A stretch of 64,000 bases of DNA from Mercurialis annua. Its lineage: Eukaryota; Streptophyta; Magnoliopsida; Malpighiales; Euphorbiaceae. The position numbers were made by a program, and so were the translations under genes. The stretch is from assembly GCF_937616625.2 (NCBI RefSeq), contig NC_065574.1:23849001-23913000 (forward strand). Reading direction: 5' to 3'. A model generated the notes under the pieces. The model searched no databases. It was not told where the DNA came from and worked only from the letters and a program-made list of their open reading frames with translations. Below are positions 34,584 through 45,246 of this stretch, in pieces. Numbering within the stretch: the stretch's first letter is position 1; every line of letters begins with the position of its first letter.

Positions 34584-35259
34584 CCATTTTTCTTGGTTAC
34601 GGGAATAAATGAATGAGCTGAGAAAATTTCTTATGTTTTGAGTATTACTTAATGGAAAAATTATCTACTTGATCCTTGAGTTTGCAGCCTCCTTACTTTC
34701 AAATTCTTAACTTTTCTTTCGTCCAATTTAGTCTGTCGATCGCTACATCGTTCGAACTCGAAAATTTTCATATTATTTATATCCAAATAAATAATATTAC
34801 CTTAATATCTCATAATTCCATTTTCCGTCAATTTATGTTGGCAATTTTGGCCAAAAACGCTCAATTTCCAATTTTGAGCTAAACTGCGCTTTTTCTCACT
34901 TTTTCGTCCAACTTCCACTTTAATAATTACAGATAACCATTTTATCCATATTAATTTTATAAATACTAATTTCCGTCAATAATCTATTTAATTTATATTT
35001 TTCGGGAATTATAAGCTTACTTTCCAATTTTGGACTAAAGTGTACTTTTAGCCTCTTTCTCTTGTTTATCTTTCTAACCCAATTTCATTTCTCTTATGGA
35101 ATATTATTATTGAAATTTTCTTATTAAAATTTTAATGTCGACCTACTCGGGGCCTTCTTTATTTATTTATTCCGCTTAATTTCTTTATTTTCTCATTTTA
35201 AATTATTAAAATGAGAAACGTCACTTATTTTTAAAATACCCAAATTTTGGGGTATTACA

Positions 35260-35272
35260 TTCACCCCACCTT
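35260..35272 (-). other. Polypurine tract of the LTR element
   Basis: AAGGTGGGGTGAA on the minus strand lies directly before the TGTAATACCCC start of the 3' LTR. This is the normal place for the plus-strand primer of reverse transcription. Confidence 0.75.
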
Positions 35273-38085
35273 ATAATGAATTCGTCCTCAAATCTTTTCC
35301 ACTTACTCAAAATAAACATATATGAGTATTTCCGTCGCATACTCATTTTGACTTTCTATGTACACTCTTGTATTATAGTGGTCCTCCTCCTTATGACATT
35401 TTTTTGTCTATAACTTGAATAAATTTCTTTGTTATCAAGTCTTTGATTCATCATTTGATAACTGCTAACATTTTGATTAAGATGATTAGTCTTATCGTTA
35501 CGTTCCTTTGTATCTTATTCTTAAGTCGTTGATCTCCTTTAGGATCTATGTCATTGTGAACTTCTTAGTTCACACGTAGCTGCTTCGCATATGATCCTCG
35601 TGATGGTGGGACAACAATTGTTGTCGTGTTGGGATTTTACTCCCGTCGTCTATTACTTCCTGCCTTACTAGGCTCATATCTTTTCACTTTCTATCCTTAA
35701 TATCTTTTTAGTCTTTATCCATTACTTGTGGATATTAACTTTGACTCTGTCATTTCAAGTTATCCTTAACTTGTTCAAAACTTGGATTTTCTAACTCACT
35801 TTGATTATCCAAACCGCTTATTCAAAATGGTCTGTTCACTGAATAGATTCGACACTCTTATAGTTTGCAATGTCGTCTATGACTTTCATTTGAACTTCAG
35901 GTTGTCATTAATACCCGAAAGCGTCGAAAAATGGCAAGGAAATCGCTTTCCTGGGCTAACTTTAAAGTTGTAGAATTGCTTGTATAGACTGTTTGAGTCT
36001 ATAGACTAAGCATTCACACACTCTTTATCTGGAATACATTTAGTATTCTTATACCTTGACATATTGTCTACAATTTTCGTTTAGAGTCGAACTATTTTCG
36101 ACATCTCTTTAACCTCCGAAATTATCTTATTAATTGTTGCCAACTATGCTCATCAAAGTTAGCTTGCTTAGCGAGGTCCTTTACGTTTTTCGGTATTTGC
36201 GATGAACTATTATTCCATAATAGTCTCATTGATTTTCCCTTTGATTGCTTTTTAAGGTCTTAACTATCAGTCCTAACTTTAGTTCGTTAGGTTGTATTAC
36301 TTCTTGATGAATTTCTATCTCCTTTCTCGCGTTGTATAGACCTCCGAAGTTTATCGAAGTCCAACGTCATTCCTCTTGATGTTTCCCTTTTTCCTCGTAC
36401 TTGGTTACGTGCATTTTCGTCTTTCCCTTTCACACTTTCACTGCGCTACTCTGATTATTCATTTATTAACTGTTTTCTTTACAGTTAGATCTATATGGCC
36501 TTTTATTAAATACCCTTATTGACATCTTTATGGTTTACAGGAATACTTTTCTTTTTATACCATCGTACCCTTCATGGCTCTCTATCGTTGAATCCTATGA
36601 AGTTGAATGCTTGTTACGCATCATTTACTATGCGTCGTGTTCATCTTTCACGACTTGCTTCTTATTTCAATGTGTATATCATATACGTCATTCTTTAGGC
36701 CTAAGGATCATATGACTGATGACTTCTTTATCATCATCTGATGATGTTCCTACCCTTATCTCATCGTGTTTTCTCGATCGTCCCATACTTTTGTTTTGAT
36801 ATTTTGACCCATTGACTATCGATAGGAGGTTAAAGTTGTTCCTTGACGAACTGGTCGTTGTGTTGCATCCTTGATCGTGCGCATAACCTTATATCACACT
36901 CTTACTGATATTAAATCTATTAGTAAGGTCCAACTTAGTCCTATATCAAATCCTTCCACTTGACTCTTTTAGTCTATGACTACTCCGAGTCAATCTCCTC
37001 TTATCTTATTTCTTTAATCCTTATGTTAGGTGTCTTTTCCTTATACTACCTCATCACGTACTTCCTTTCTTGTTTACTCTCGATAAGTACTTGACGTTCT
37101 ACGCGTATTACTTGATTCTTCTTATCTTTATATAGTCTTTCTATGGCCCGTATTCTTTTTGGGTCTTTATATTTCCTTTCTTTACTCTTTATACTTTTCC
37201 TTTTTATACCCCCATGTCATACTTAGGTAAGTACCAATCGTAGGTATCTTACCGACACCTCTTGTGTCTCGCATCGATTGTCTTGATAATATTTTATTAT
37301 CGTTAGGGCTTAATTCTTATATTGGGGTGTATTTTATCACATATGTTCATTCTTCTTGATTTGTTTATCAAGAATCTTTTATTTTATTTGTCGTAGGACT
37401 TTACATCTGAGTTTCTTACAAAACAAATACATTTCAAACATTGCTGGTACCAGTCTTTCAAACATCTCTTTCGATTCAAATCCGTAAGTCCCTCCAGATT
37501 ACACACTCTGCGACATTAATGGCTTTTCATTATTATTTATTGGGGTTTATTATGATTTTTGATTATTGGAATTTTTGTTGTACGCTAACACTTACTTAAG
37601 TGTTTTATAATCAATGCTATTCTCTTCTGGCATTGCTAAATGAATATTTTTTTTCCCCCGATCTTCGATACTCATTCGTCCTTACTGTTCATCATCTCGA
37701 TCTTATTTTTACATCACATGGCTCTTAGGCTCATGGATCAATCTTCTGTAGCATCCTTTCTTCAATATAGCATACCATTTTCATGGTAATTAAAACGTAA
37801 TATAACGAATTACATTTCACGGCGTACATATGTTATGTATTTTATGTATTTTTCATTCAATTCTTGTATAAGCAACTACGTTTAGGATAAAGCCTATAGG
37901 CGCGGGTTCTCATTCTATTTCTATAGGCACTATTTCAACATTACACAATTCTAACAATGCATGCAATATCAATCAATCACATAACAAACAAAACATACAA
38001 ACATTTCAATCATATAAACGCATTTAGCACACAATCATAGAAATCGTTTCGTACTTGGGGTTTCTGACTAGACTCACCCTTTTTC
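35273..38085. other. Interior of the LTR element, no coding region seen
   Basis: About 2.8 kb of T-rich (plus strand) sequence with no long frame on either strand and none of the protease, RT, RNase H or integrase blocks. It may be ancient decayed pol, or unrelated spacer as in large retrotransposon derivatives. Confidence 0.5.
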
Positions 38086-38424
38086 TCAGGTCACAGTGCC
38101 ACATCCGCGTCCTTTAGCGCGTCTAGCACTGCCCCTACCTCTATGCACAATTGCAGGGTTATGCCAAATACTAGGAGTAGTACTCCTACGAAAAGGGAAT
38201 GTCAGTCTCTCACGTGGAAAGAAGAAAGGTGGAATGGAATCATCATTCCACTCAGGATCACTGGCTATCTGACGATCTCTAGCAGATAGCGATCCAAAAT
38301 GCTCAGATGCATCGTTGTATAGCTCAAGAAAGTCGGTTCCTAAACCCCTATTGTACCGAAGATTAACCTCTTCTATTTCTTCCTCTTCGGGTGGGTCTTT
38401 CTCACTATCTTCACTAACTTCCAT
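38086..38424 (-). CDS. 112-aa frame near the 5' end of the LTR element interior
   Basis: The frame lies about 530 bp downstream of the PBS on the element's coding strand, where a gag leader would begin. It is acidic at the start (EDSEKDPPEEEEIEEVN) and basic, Arg/Gly-rich at the end (HRGRGSARRAKGRG). No gag, zinc-knuckle or other domain is recognised. It could be the remnant of a gag N-terminus or a captured fragment. Coding status is uncertain. Confidence 0.3.
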   Translation of the reverse strand: MEVSEDSEKDPPEEEEIEEVNLRYNRGLGTDFLELYNDASEHFGSLSARDRQIASDPEWNDDSIPPFFFPRERLTFPFRRSTTPSIWHNPAIVHRGRGSARRAKGRGCGTVT

Positions 38425-38956
38425 CTCAAAGAAAATGGTCCTACCCCGAGTTATAAAAGATCCTTCACTGTCTGATATACACTCGTTCTAAAATATCTCC
38501 GATAGTCTGTCAGTATCTACATGAAATCCATTTTGATAAATAGGAGGCGCTTCCTCCTCTTCTGATACAGAATGTAGCTGAGCTCTATTTTGCCCAGATA
38601 TGCTGAACAGGAACAATTCTTATTTATGAGATATTGTCCAAACCACTTTTCCATAATATCCAATAATTTAATTGATGATATGCCTTATCTAACTTAAAGC
38701 TTGACTAACTATCTAAGCATATCACAGTCACTTAAACACATAAGCAATCTCACACACACACGCGTTCTACTTGGCATTAGACAGCTTATTACATCAAACA
38801 AATTCAATCAAACGCTTATAGTCAATAAGGCTCGACTCTATATGCTACAGTAGTTCATAGGTACTTAGGGTCAAAAAGACACTTTCCACAGACTAATAGT
38901 GGTAACTGGACTAACTGCAATCAGATTGTATACTAGCAGTGGAAACTGGACAAACT

Positions 38957-38968
38957 GCTCTGATACCA
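38957..38968 (-). other. Primer-binding site (initiator Met-tRNA type)
   Basis: TGGTATCAGAGC on the minus strand, four bases (AAGT) after the 5' LTR end, is the common plant retrotransposon PBS complementary to the 3' end of initiator Met-tRNA. It fixes the element's orientation as minus. Confidence 0.9.
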
Positions 38969-38972
38969 ACTT

Positions 38973-39533
38973 TGTCACGACCCAAAATCGAGGGCCGAGA
39001 CCGGCGCTAGAGCATGGGAATGGTAGTTCCGAATCCCGCAGCAAGCCTGAAAAATCACTAATACTTTTTTGCAAATAACAATCATACAAAGACTTTACAA
39101 ACTGAAGCATTTATATACACTAGTAAAACAATACAACTTGCTCGGGCCTATCGTTTCCATACCTCGTACGTACTAGCCCAGCATATATACTAGTTTCAAA
39201 GTCACATCACGGGAATCTACCTCCGAGGAACAAGGTAAGATAATCGTAGTCAAACAAGCATATAAATACTGATAGTAACTATAAATAGTGAATAACATGT
39301 TATTGTGCTAGGCCACGACACTGGTCAGACATCACACTACTGCAGCAACTACGGAAGTCGGGACTGTACATAGCCAAATGGACTTCCAGTCAAATCGGAC
39401 TTCTAGCAAAGTCCATAGTTAAAGTACCTGAAATATAACACTGTTGGGGGTCAGTATTTGGGGAAATACATAGTGAGATATACATTACTTACCATATTAT
39501 AAAAAATAAGCATCGCATTTTAAAAACATTTTT

Positions 39534-39598
<65 letters not shown>

Positions 39599-42258
39599 GC
39601 ACAAAATCTCATTTTAAAACATTTAACACATGTACAATCACGGCATATAACGCAAGTATTTGATCCGATCGAAACCTTAATCTTAAACTCCTAGCTTTTC
39701 TTATTCATATCGTATTATATCAAATCGTATCGTCCTTAGTGGTACGGATTCGAGATCTCGGATCCACCAAATTACCGACCACGTGGCATAGATTCGAGAT
39801 CATAGATCCATCGAATTACTTTGCCACTACTTAATCCCAAGATGTGAGTCCCTAGAGCCCCGCTCAACGGCGTAAACTCACTAGATACAGGTCGCAAGAA
39901 CATCGCTCCAACCGCGTTATCTCGTATCTATAAAAATCATAATCCTCCTTTTTATATCCAAAACATAGTCAACATATTCATAATCATGATATTCATCTAG
40001 ACACACTAGACTAACAAAAACACCGGTGATCACACGGTCTATTGACGCCCAATAGGTAGCTAGTTTCTTCGGATCGTATACAAATCACGTTTGCAAATAA
40101 TCACAATTTCATATACAAATCAATTCAATCAACTTGTATAAAAATTTATACAATCCAATCCAATCATATATACACAACTAGTCCATATAATTGCAAACAA
40201 TTCAATCTTATAAAACAAACCAATCCAATCTACTTAAACACAAACAATTCAATCCAAACAATTTATGCGATGATGCTTCTAATACTAATATATATAATTT
40301 ATATAAAAACAATTTTAAATATGATAATAAGAATGAGTAAAATATACTCACCGCTTGCTATACATAAATTTGATAATAGCTTGGCGATGTCGCGTTCTTT
40401 ATGTTTCGGGTTCTGTTGGTAGTCGTCTCGTCGAGTCTATGAAAATTCGATAATAGCTCGAATAGATAATAATCTAACTATAATTAATTAATCCAAAACT
40501 AGATTTCTCACCAACTTCGGCTATCGAAATCGTTTACTTAAAACAGTCTGACCCCTAAAAACCTTGACATTCTTAAAATTCAAAATGTCTCCTATGACTT
40601 TTGTTTGGGTCTCGGACTGAGATTGGCATCCGAAGGTGTCAGAAATCAGCCAGGAAGTTGATACCATGGGCTGTTTTAAAATTGCAGAACTGATGTGTGC
40701 AACTTAATGTTCTGCCTTATACGAGCAGCTTAGAGTCCGATTCAGCAAAAATTTAAACGTAAACATTTATAGCTCATATCATTAAGTTTCCGTACCAACA
40801 AACGGAACTTAATTTGGACTTGTACAACTCGAGATACTGCCCTCGCAATAACGCTGTTTTGCAGGACAGTTTCTGCAAAACGTCCAACTAGTTTGCGTTT
40901 TAAACGTAAAATGCTTAACCCGTAGCCTTAGCATTTTAAAGCTTAAAACAGCCCTTGTTCATACCATATTTATCCATTTTCATTTGACAATAACCTTTAC
41001 TCGTCATTCGTTTTAAAACAATTTTTACAATTCTACCAAAACTAGTTATGTAGCTCGACATTTAACGCTAAACCAATTTTAACCAAACCTCAGGGAAGGG
41101 GTGGCTTCAGTCCCTTCCTTCCTTGCTTCTCTCCTGTGTTCTTAAACAAGGAAGGGGCTGCTTCGGACGCACCAGAACCGCCGAAGCTCAGCTCCACCGT
41201 GCTTCGGCACGGTGGTGTAGCAAGTCCGGCATCAAAACACCTCCGGCCAGCCCTCACCTACATTAAACATACCAAACCCTAAGACAACACATCACACTTC
41301 AGCCAACTCTCAATCCTCGCCATATCAAACATTAATCTAAACTTTAATCAATTAATCATACGCCATAAACACCTATTTCATCATCAAAATCATCATCACT
41401 CTCGATACACAAAAATCCCGAATTACAACAGCCCATACACTAACAATTTAATTCAAATTTTACCTTGATTTGTATCAGTAGAGTTCCTCCTTCTCGTTCC
41501 ATGGCCTAAAGAATCGCCTTAATTGGAACTAAAACGAGAAAGTTATGGAAATATTAAGAAATTTTACATTTGGAGAAAGATGAACTCTTTTATCTCTATT
41601 TTTCTTGGTTACGGGAATAAATGAATGAGCTGAGAAATTTTTTTATGTTTTGAGTATTACTTAACGGCAAAATTTTCCACTTGATCCTTGATTTTGCCAC
41701 CTCCTTACTTTCAAATTCTTAACTTCAATTTAGTCCGTCGATCGCTTAATCGTTCGAACTCGAAAAGTTTCATATTATTTTTATCCAAATAAATAATATT
41801 ACTTTAATACCTCATAATTCCATTTTCCGTCAATTTATTTTGGCAATTTTGGCTAAAAACGCTTAATTTCCAATTTTGAGCTACACTGTGCTTTTTCTCA
41901 CTTTTTCGTCTAACTTCCAATTTAATAAATATAGATAACCATTTTATCAATATTACTTTTATAAATACTAATTCCCGTCAATAATCTATTTAATTTATAT
42001 TTTTCGGGAATTATAAGCTTACTTTCCAATTTTGGACTTGTGTACTTTTAGCCACTTTCTCTTGTTTATCTTTCTAACCCAATTTCATTTTTCTTATGGA
42101 GTATTATTATTGAAATTTTCTTATTAAAATTTCAATGTCGACCTACTCGAAGCCTCCTTTTTTTATTTATTCGCTTAATTTCTTTGTTTTCTCATTTTAA
42201 ATTATTAAAATGAGACATGTCACTTATTTTTAAAATACCCAAATTTCTGGATATTACA
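38973..42258 (-). repeat. 5' LTR of the 10.4-kb element
   Basis: Direct repeat of 31851-35259, with the unoccupied MITE target site near 41597 and about 260 bp of extra sequence at about 39697-39955. That extra part has the repeated phrases CGGATTCGAGATCTCGGATC / AGATTCGAGATCATAGATCC. The outer end reads TGTAATATCC on the minus strand. Confidence 0.9.
39537..39597. repeat. (AT)n microsatellite in 5' LTR, 61 bp
   Basis: About thirty AT units, the longer allele of the run at 32413-32448. Confidence 0.9.
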
Positions 42259-43011
42259 ACCAATTCGCCCCAAATTTATTTCGGACCCAAAAATATTTTT
42301 AACGAACCCATTTGTTTTCATTCCGAGGCTCTTCCAAATTTGCTCCTCCTTCTGAATTAATTTTTTTCTTCCGATCCAATCAGAATTTATTTTTCTTTTG
42401 ACCAATGTCTCATACCGATCATCAGTGTGGTCTTCTCCAGCCGTTCTTCCATAGGAAAAAAAGAACATATCATTTGTTCTTCCATGGGGGGAAAAACAAA
42501 CTCATATGTTCTTCCATGGGGGAGGAGCAGATGTTGAGGAGCCGCAAAAGAAAAAAAATTGGGTACGTCAAAAAAAAATTGGTCCGAAAAAATTTAGGGC
42601 GAATCAGTAGCGACCAAAGGTATTAGATGTGGTTTCGGCGGATAGATAGGTGTTGATTTTAGGATTAGTTAGATGATTTTAGGTTTAATTGTATTGGATT
42701 GGATTAGATTATAGGTTTGATTATGGTGGGTTTGGTTTGATCAGATTGAGGGCAAATTCGGATCTTGGAGTAAACATTAGGGGCATAAACAAATTTTTTT
42801 TCTTAAGGCTTACATGTATCATCCATGTCATCATCCACGTAGGAAAGAGATGACGAAAAATTTGAATTATTTAACCCCATCAAAAATGAGGGTATAAGTA
42901 GGACAGTTTAATTACGTTAGCGGTGTATTTAAGCCAAAAGTAAACTTAAGGGAAAATCCAGGTCTTGGAGTAAATATTAGGGGTATAAACAAACCTTTTT
43001 TCTAAAATTAT

Positions 43012-43569
43012 ATATGTGTTTAGATTTTAAAAAGAAGAAAAAGAGAAAAAAAGAAGTAAAATCTAAGTTTTACCCTTGAGAATGAATCATGGCTGTTTGA
43101 AATAGAAAGTAAACCTTTCTGTTTCAAATGGCAGCACCAAACGACAAGTCGTTTGATTGAAAAAAGGGCTAAATGACACCTAAAAAAATCATCACGAGTT
43201 GCAACGCGGAAACTCGTGATGAACTGATGATGACCGGAAGTGTTGTGGAGCAGATCTCCTCCACCATCTACTGCCTAGGGGGTCGAGAGAAGAAGAAGGC
43301 TAGTAGAGAGTATGTAGCACTGGTCCCTCGATCTTTCTCCGACGAGGAGCGTCGGCCGACCCTCCTCGAACCCCAGTTTCGCCACTTGTTGAGAGTCACC
43401 ATTTCCTTAATTCTTCGACATGCTCTGAAAAACTCTACTATTTCAGCTTTTTTAAATTTTTCACATCACAAGAAACCATAAAATTTGTCATAACTTCCAA
43501 TAAGGATCTTTTAGAATAATATTTTACCATTAATTTATAAAATTAATAAAAGAATCAAGAAAAATTCAC
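43012..43569. other. Intergenic with a chain of three short hairpins
   Basis: Within 43090-43222 there are three successive inverted repeats: GTTTGAAATAGAAAG with CTTTCTGTTTCAAA, AAACGACAAGTCGTTT, and ATCACGAGTT with AACTCGTGAT. A 102-codon frame at 43173-43481 overlaps the last hairpin but has no recognisable domain or start context, so I do not call it a gene. Confidence 0.4.
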
Positions 43570-43620
43570 ACCACATTTAATTTCTAAAGAATATCATATT
43601 AAAGCAATAATGAATAAGAT

Positions 43621-43725
43621 ATGATCTGGCGTTTTCACCACGCCGCAAAGTGAACACAAAGAATTATCATGGAAATTAATAAAATGTCTTGTTAAAAAAT
43701 CAAGAGACCGGACCTTATTATACAA
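43621..43725 (-). pseudogene. LINE reverse transcriptase zinc-binding (zf-RVT) fragment
   Basis: The minus strand reads LYNKVRSLDFLTRHF followed by NSLCSLCGVVKTPDH. This fits the C-terminal zf-RVT motif of plant L1 elements (L...R..TR......C.LC...E...H). Only about 35 codons remain, with no polyA tail or RT domain adjacent, so it is a short relic. It is unrelated in position and strand to the LINE at 45247. Confidence 0.55.
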
Positions 43726-43769
43726 AGTCAACCAAAATGAAAAACTTAATTAACCGAAACAATCCGCCC

Positions 43770-44271
43770 TCCAACAATTTGTCCAGCATAAATTATAGAC
43801 AAGTCAACTGGTCTTTGATAAGATTTTATATTAATATGGGATAATTATAAAATTATCCCAAAAAATTATTTACTTTCCAAACATTTTACTAAGTCAAAAG
43901 AAATCAATTTTACCTAAAATATTTTTTTTTAAAATTATGTACTTTATTTACTATAAAAGAATATATTTTTAATACATTATTGATACATCTCTGATACGGT
44001 ATGTAAAAAGTAAAAATCTATTACATTTTTTTAACATTTTTTGATATCAAATGTAAATGTTTTTAGAAGTATGTATTTTTATAATTCTTTTCCAATTTTT
44101 AGGTTTTTCTATAATTTTTCCTTTTTATATTATATGTTGTGTTTTTAATATTATTTTAATTTTTTATTTCAACATACATAATATTATTTTATTTTTTATT
44201 ATCTTAAAAATGTGCATGTAGAGATAAAAAAAAATCAGACTTTATTAATTATTCATATATCGAATAATCTA
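43770..44271. other. AT-rich spacer, no gene seen
   Basis: Contains GATACAT-rich sequence around 43975-44050, similar in style to 62300-62700. Nothing coding. Confidence 0.35.
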
Positions 44272-45075
44272 TCTATAACTATCTTATATGTGGAAAGAGG
44301 GGGGGAGGCAGGCAAAATTACGATAATAGTTTTTAATAATTAAAACAATAACAATGTTAGTACAAGTATAATATTAATAACATCTGCATTAAATATAAAT
44401 AAACTACTCTTAGAAAATATAAAATCAGATAACATACTAATAGTTACAGCACTGACCATGTAAAAGACAAAATATATAACAAATATAACGGGTCATGTTA
44501 ATATTATTCACGTGCTAAAATTTCAATGTCAATATTATATATAATAATTTATTATAAATTAAATTATTATATTTAATAAGTAAATCTATAACTATCTTAT
44601 ATGTGGAGAGGGGGGGGGGGGGGACAGGCAAAATTACGATAATAGTCTTTAATAATTAAAACAATAATAATGTTAGTACAAGTCTAATTCTAATGACATC
44701 TGCATTAAATATAAATAAATTACTATTAGAAAATATAAAACTAGATAACATACTAATAGTTACAGCACTGACCATGTAAAAGATAAAATATATAATAAAT
44801 ATAATAGGTCATGTAAATATTATTCACGTGCTAAAATTTCAATTTCAATATTAAATATAATAATTTATTATAAATTAAATTATTATATTTAATAAGTAAA
44901 TTAAGCTATATATAGAGGGTCATATAAGTATCACTCGCGTACTATAAAGTCAATTTCAATAAAATTTGTTACAAAAAATAAATATTTTATTAAATAATGT
45001 AATTAATATTTACTACATATGCATAACGGGTCATATAAATGTCACTCGCGTGCGTACCACGTGGCCGAACGCTAG
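44272..45075 (+). mobile_element. Helitron-like non-autonomous element (candidate)
   Basis: The stretch starts TCTATAACTATCTTATATG after an A and ends ...CGTGCGTACCACGTGGCCGAACGCTAG before a T. A 5' TC, a 3' CTAG with a short GC-rich stem (CGTG/CACG) about 10 nt upstream, and insertion between A and T are the Helitron rules. It contains two tandem copies of a unit with a 313-bp period. There is no helicase or Rep frame. A related 5'-like end (ACTATATATAAAAGCACGG) follows immediately at 45077, and another CTAG end (GCGACACTAG then T) is at 52198. Confidence 0.4.
44273..44905. repeat. Tandem duplication, 313-bp period, two copies
   Basis: Copies start CTATAACTATCTTATATGTG at 44273 and 44586 and run to TTAATAAGTAAAT. 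They differ at scattered bases, and the G run after GAGAG has grown to 14 in the second copy (44610-44623). Confidence 0.85.
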
Positions 45076-45246
45076 TACTATATATAAAAGCACGGATGTG
45101 GGGGGACATGCACATTTACGTTAATGTCTTTTTCACTTTATAAAATATAATTATTAATTTAAAACTATTAATATTAGAGTACTAACTAAAATAAACTACT
45201 ATGGAAACGATAAACTAATGACACGATTTTCTCGAAAAAAAACCTG

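Larger units (their letters stand above)
31851..35259 (-). repeat. 3' LTR of the 10.4-kb element
   Basis: Direct repeat of 38973-42258. Relative to that copy it contains the 364-bp MITE at 34220-34583. It lacks a stretch of about 260 bp present at roughly 39697-39955, where the other LTR has GGATTCGAGATC-type short repeats. Numerous substitutions separate the two LTRs, so the insertion is not recent. Confidence 0.9.
31851..42258 (-). mobile_element. LTR retrotransposon, 10.4 kb, non-autonomous (LARD-like, Ty3/gypsy-type ends)
   Basis: Two direct repeats of 3.4 and 3.3 kb (31851-35259 and 38973-42258) bracket a 3.7-kb interior. The element is flanked by the 5-bp TSD ACCAA (31846-31850 and 42259-42263), which proves a single integration. 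On the minus strand the LTRs run TGTAAT.../TGTAATACCCC... to ...GTCGTGACA/GTCATGACA. A PBS and a polypurine tract sit at the expected inner edges. The interior shows no gag-pol, protease, RT or integrase blocks. Very long LTRs with a non-coding centre match the definition of a large retrotransposon derivative. The 3'-terminal context GATTTGAGGACGAATTC before the PPT resembles plant chromovirus ends; that affiliation is inference. Confidence 0.9.
31460..43002. mobile_element. Non-autonomous MULE (about 1.13 kb) split by an LTR retrotransposon
   Basis: The outer parts 31460-31848 and 42612-43002 are inverted copies of each other over about 390 bp. They start GGGAAAAGGTTTGTTTATGC on the left, and GAAAAAAGGTTTGTTTATAC on the right read inward. 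Both are flanked by a perfect 9-bp TSD, TAAAATTAT, at 31451-31459 and 43003-43011. Removing the retrotransposon and one 5-bp TSD gives a MULE of about 1130 bp. The unique centre (about 42264-42610) carries no transposase. TIR length and 9-bp TSD define it as a MULE. Confidence 0.9.

Noticed and set aside
31851..42258. The two 3.3-kb repeats as a segmental duplication
   Set aside because: The 5-bp TSD, PBS and PPT at the correct edges identify them as LTRs.
43173..43481. 102-codon frame as a gene
   Set aside because: It overlaps a hairpin, has no domain and no supporting promoter or splice signals.
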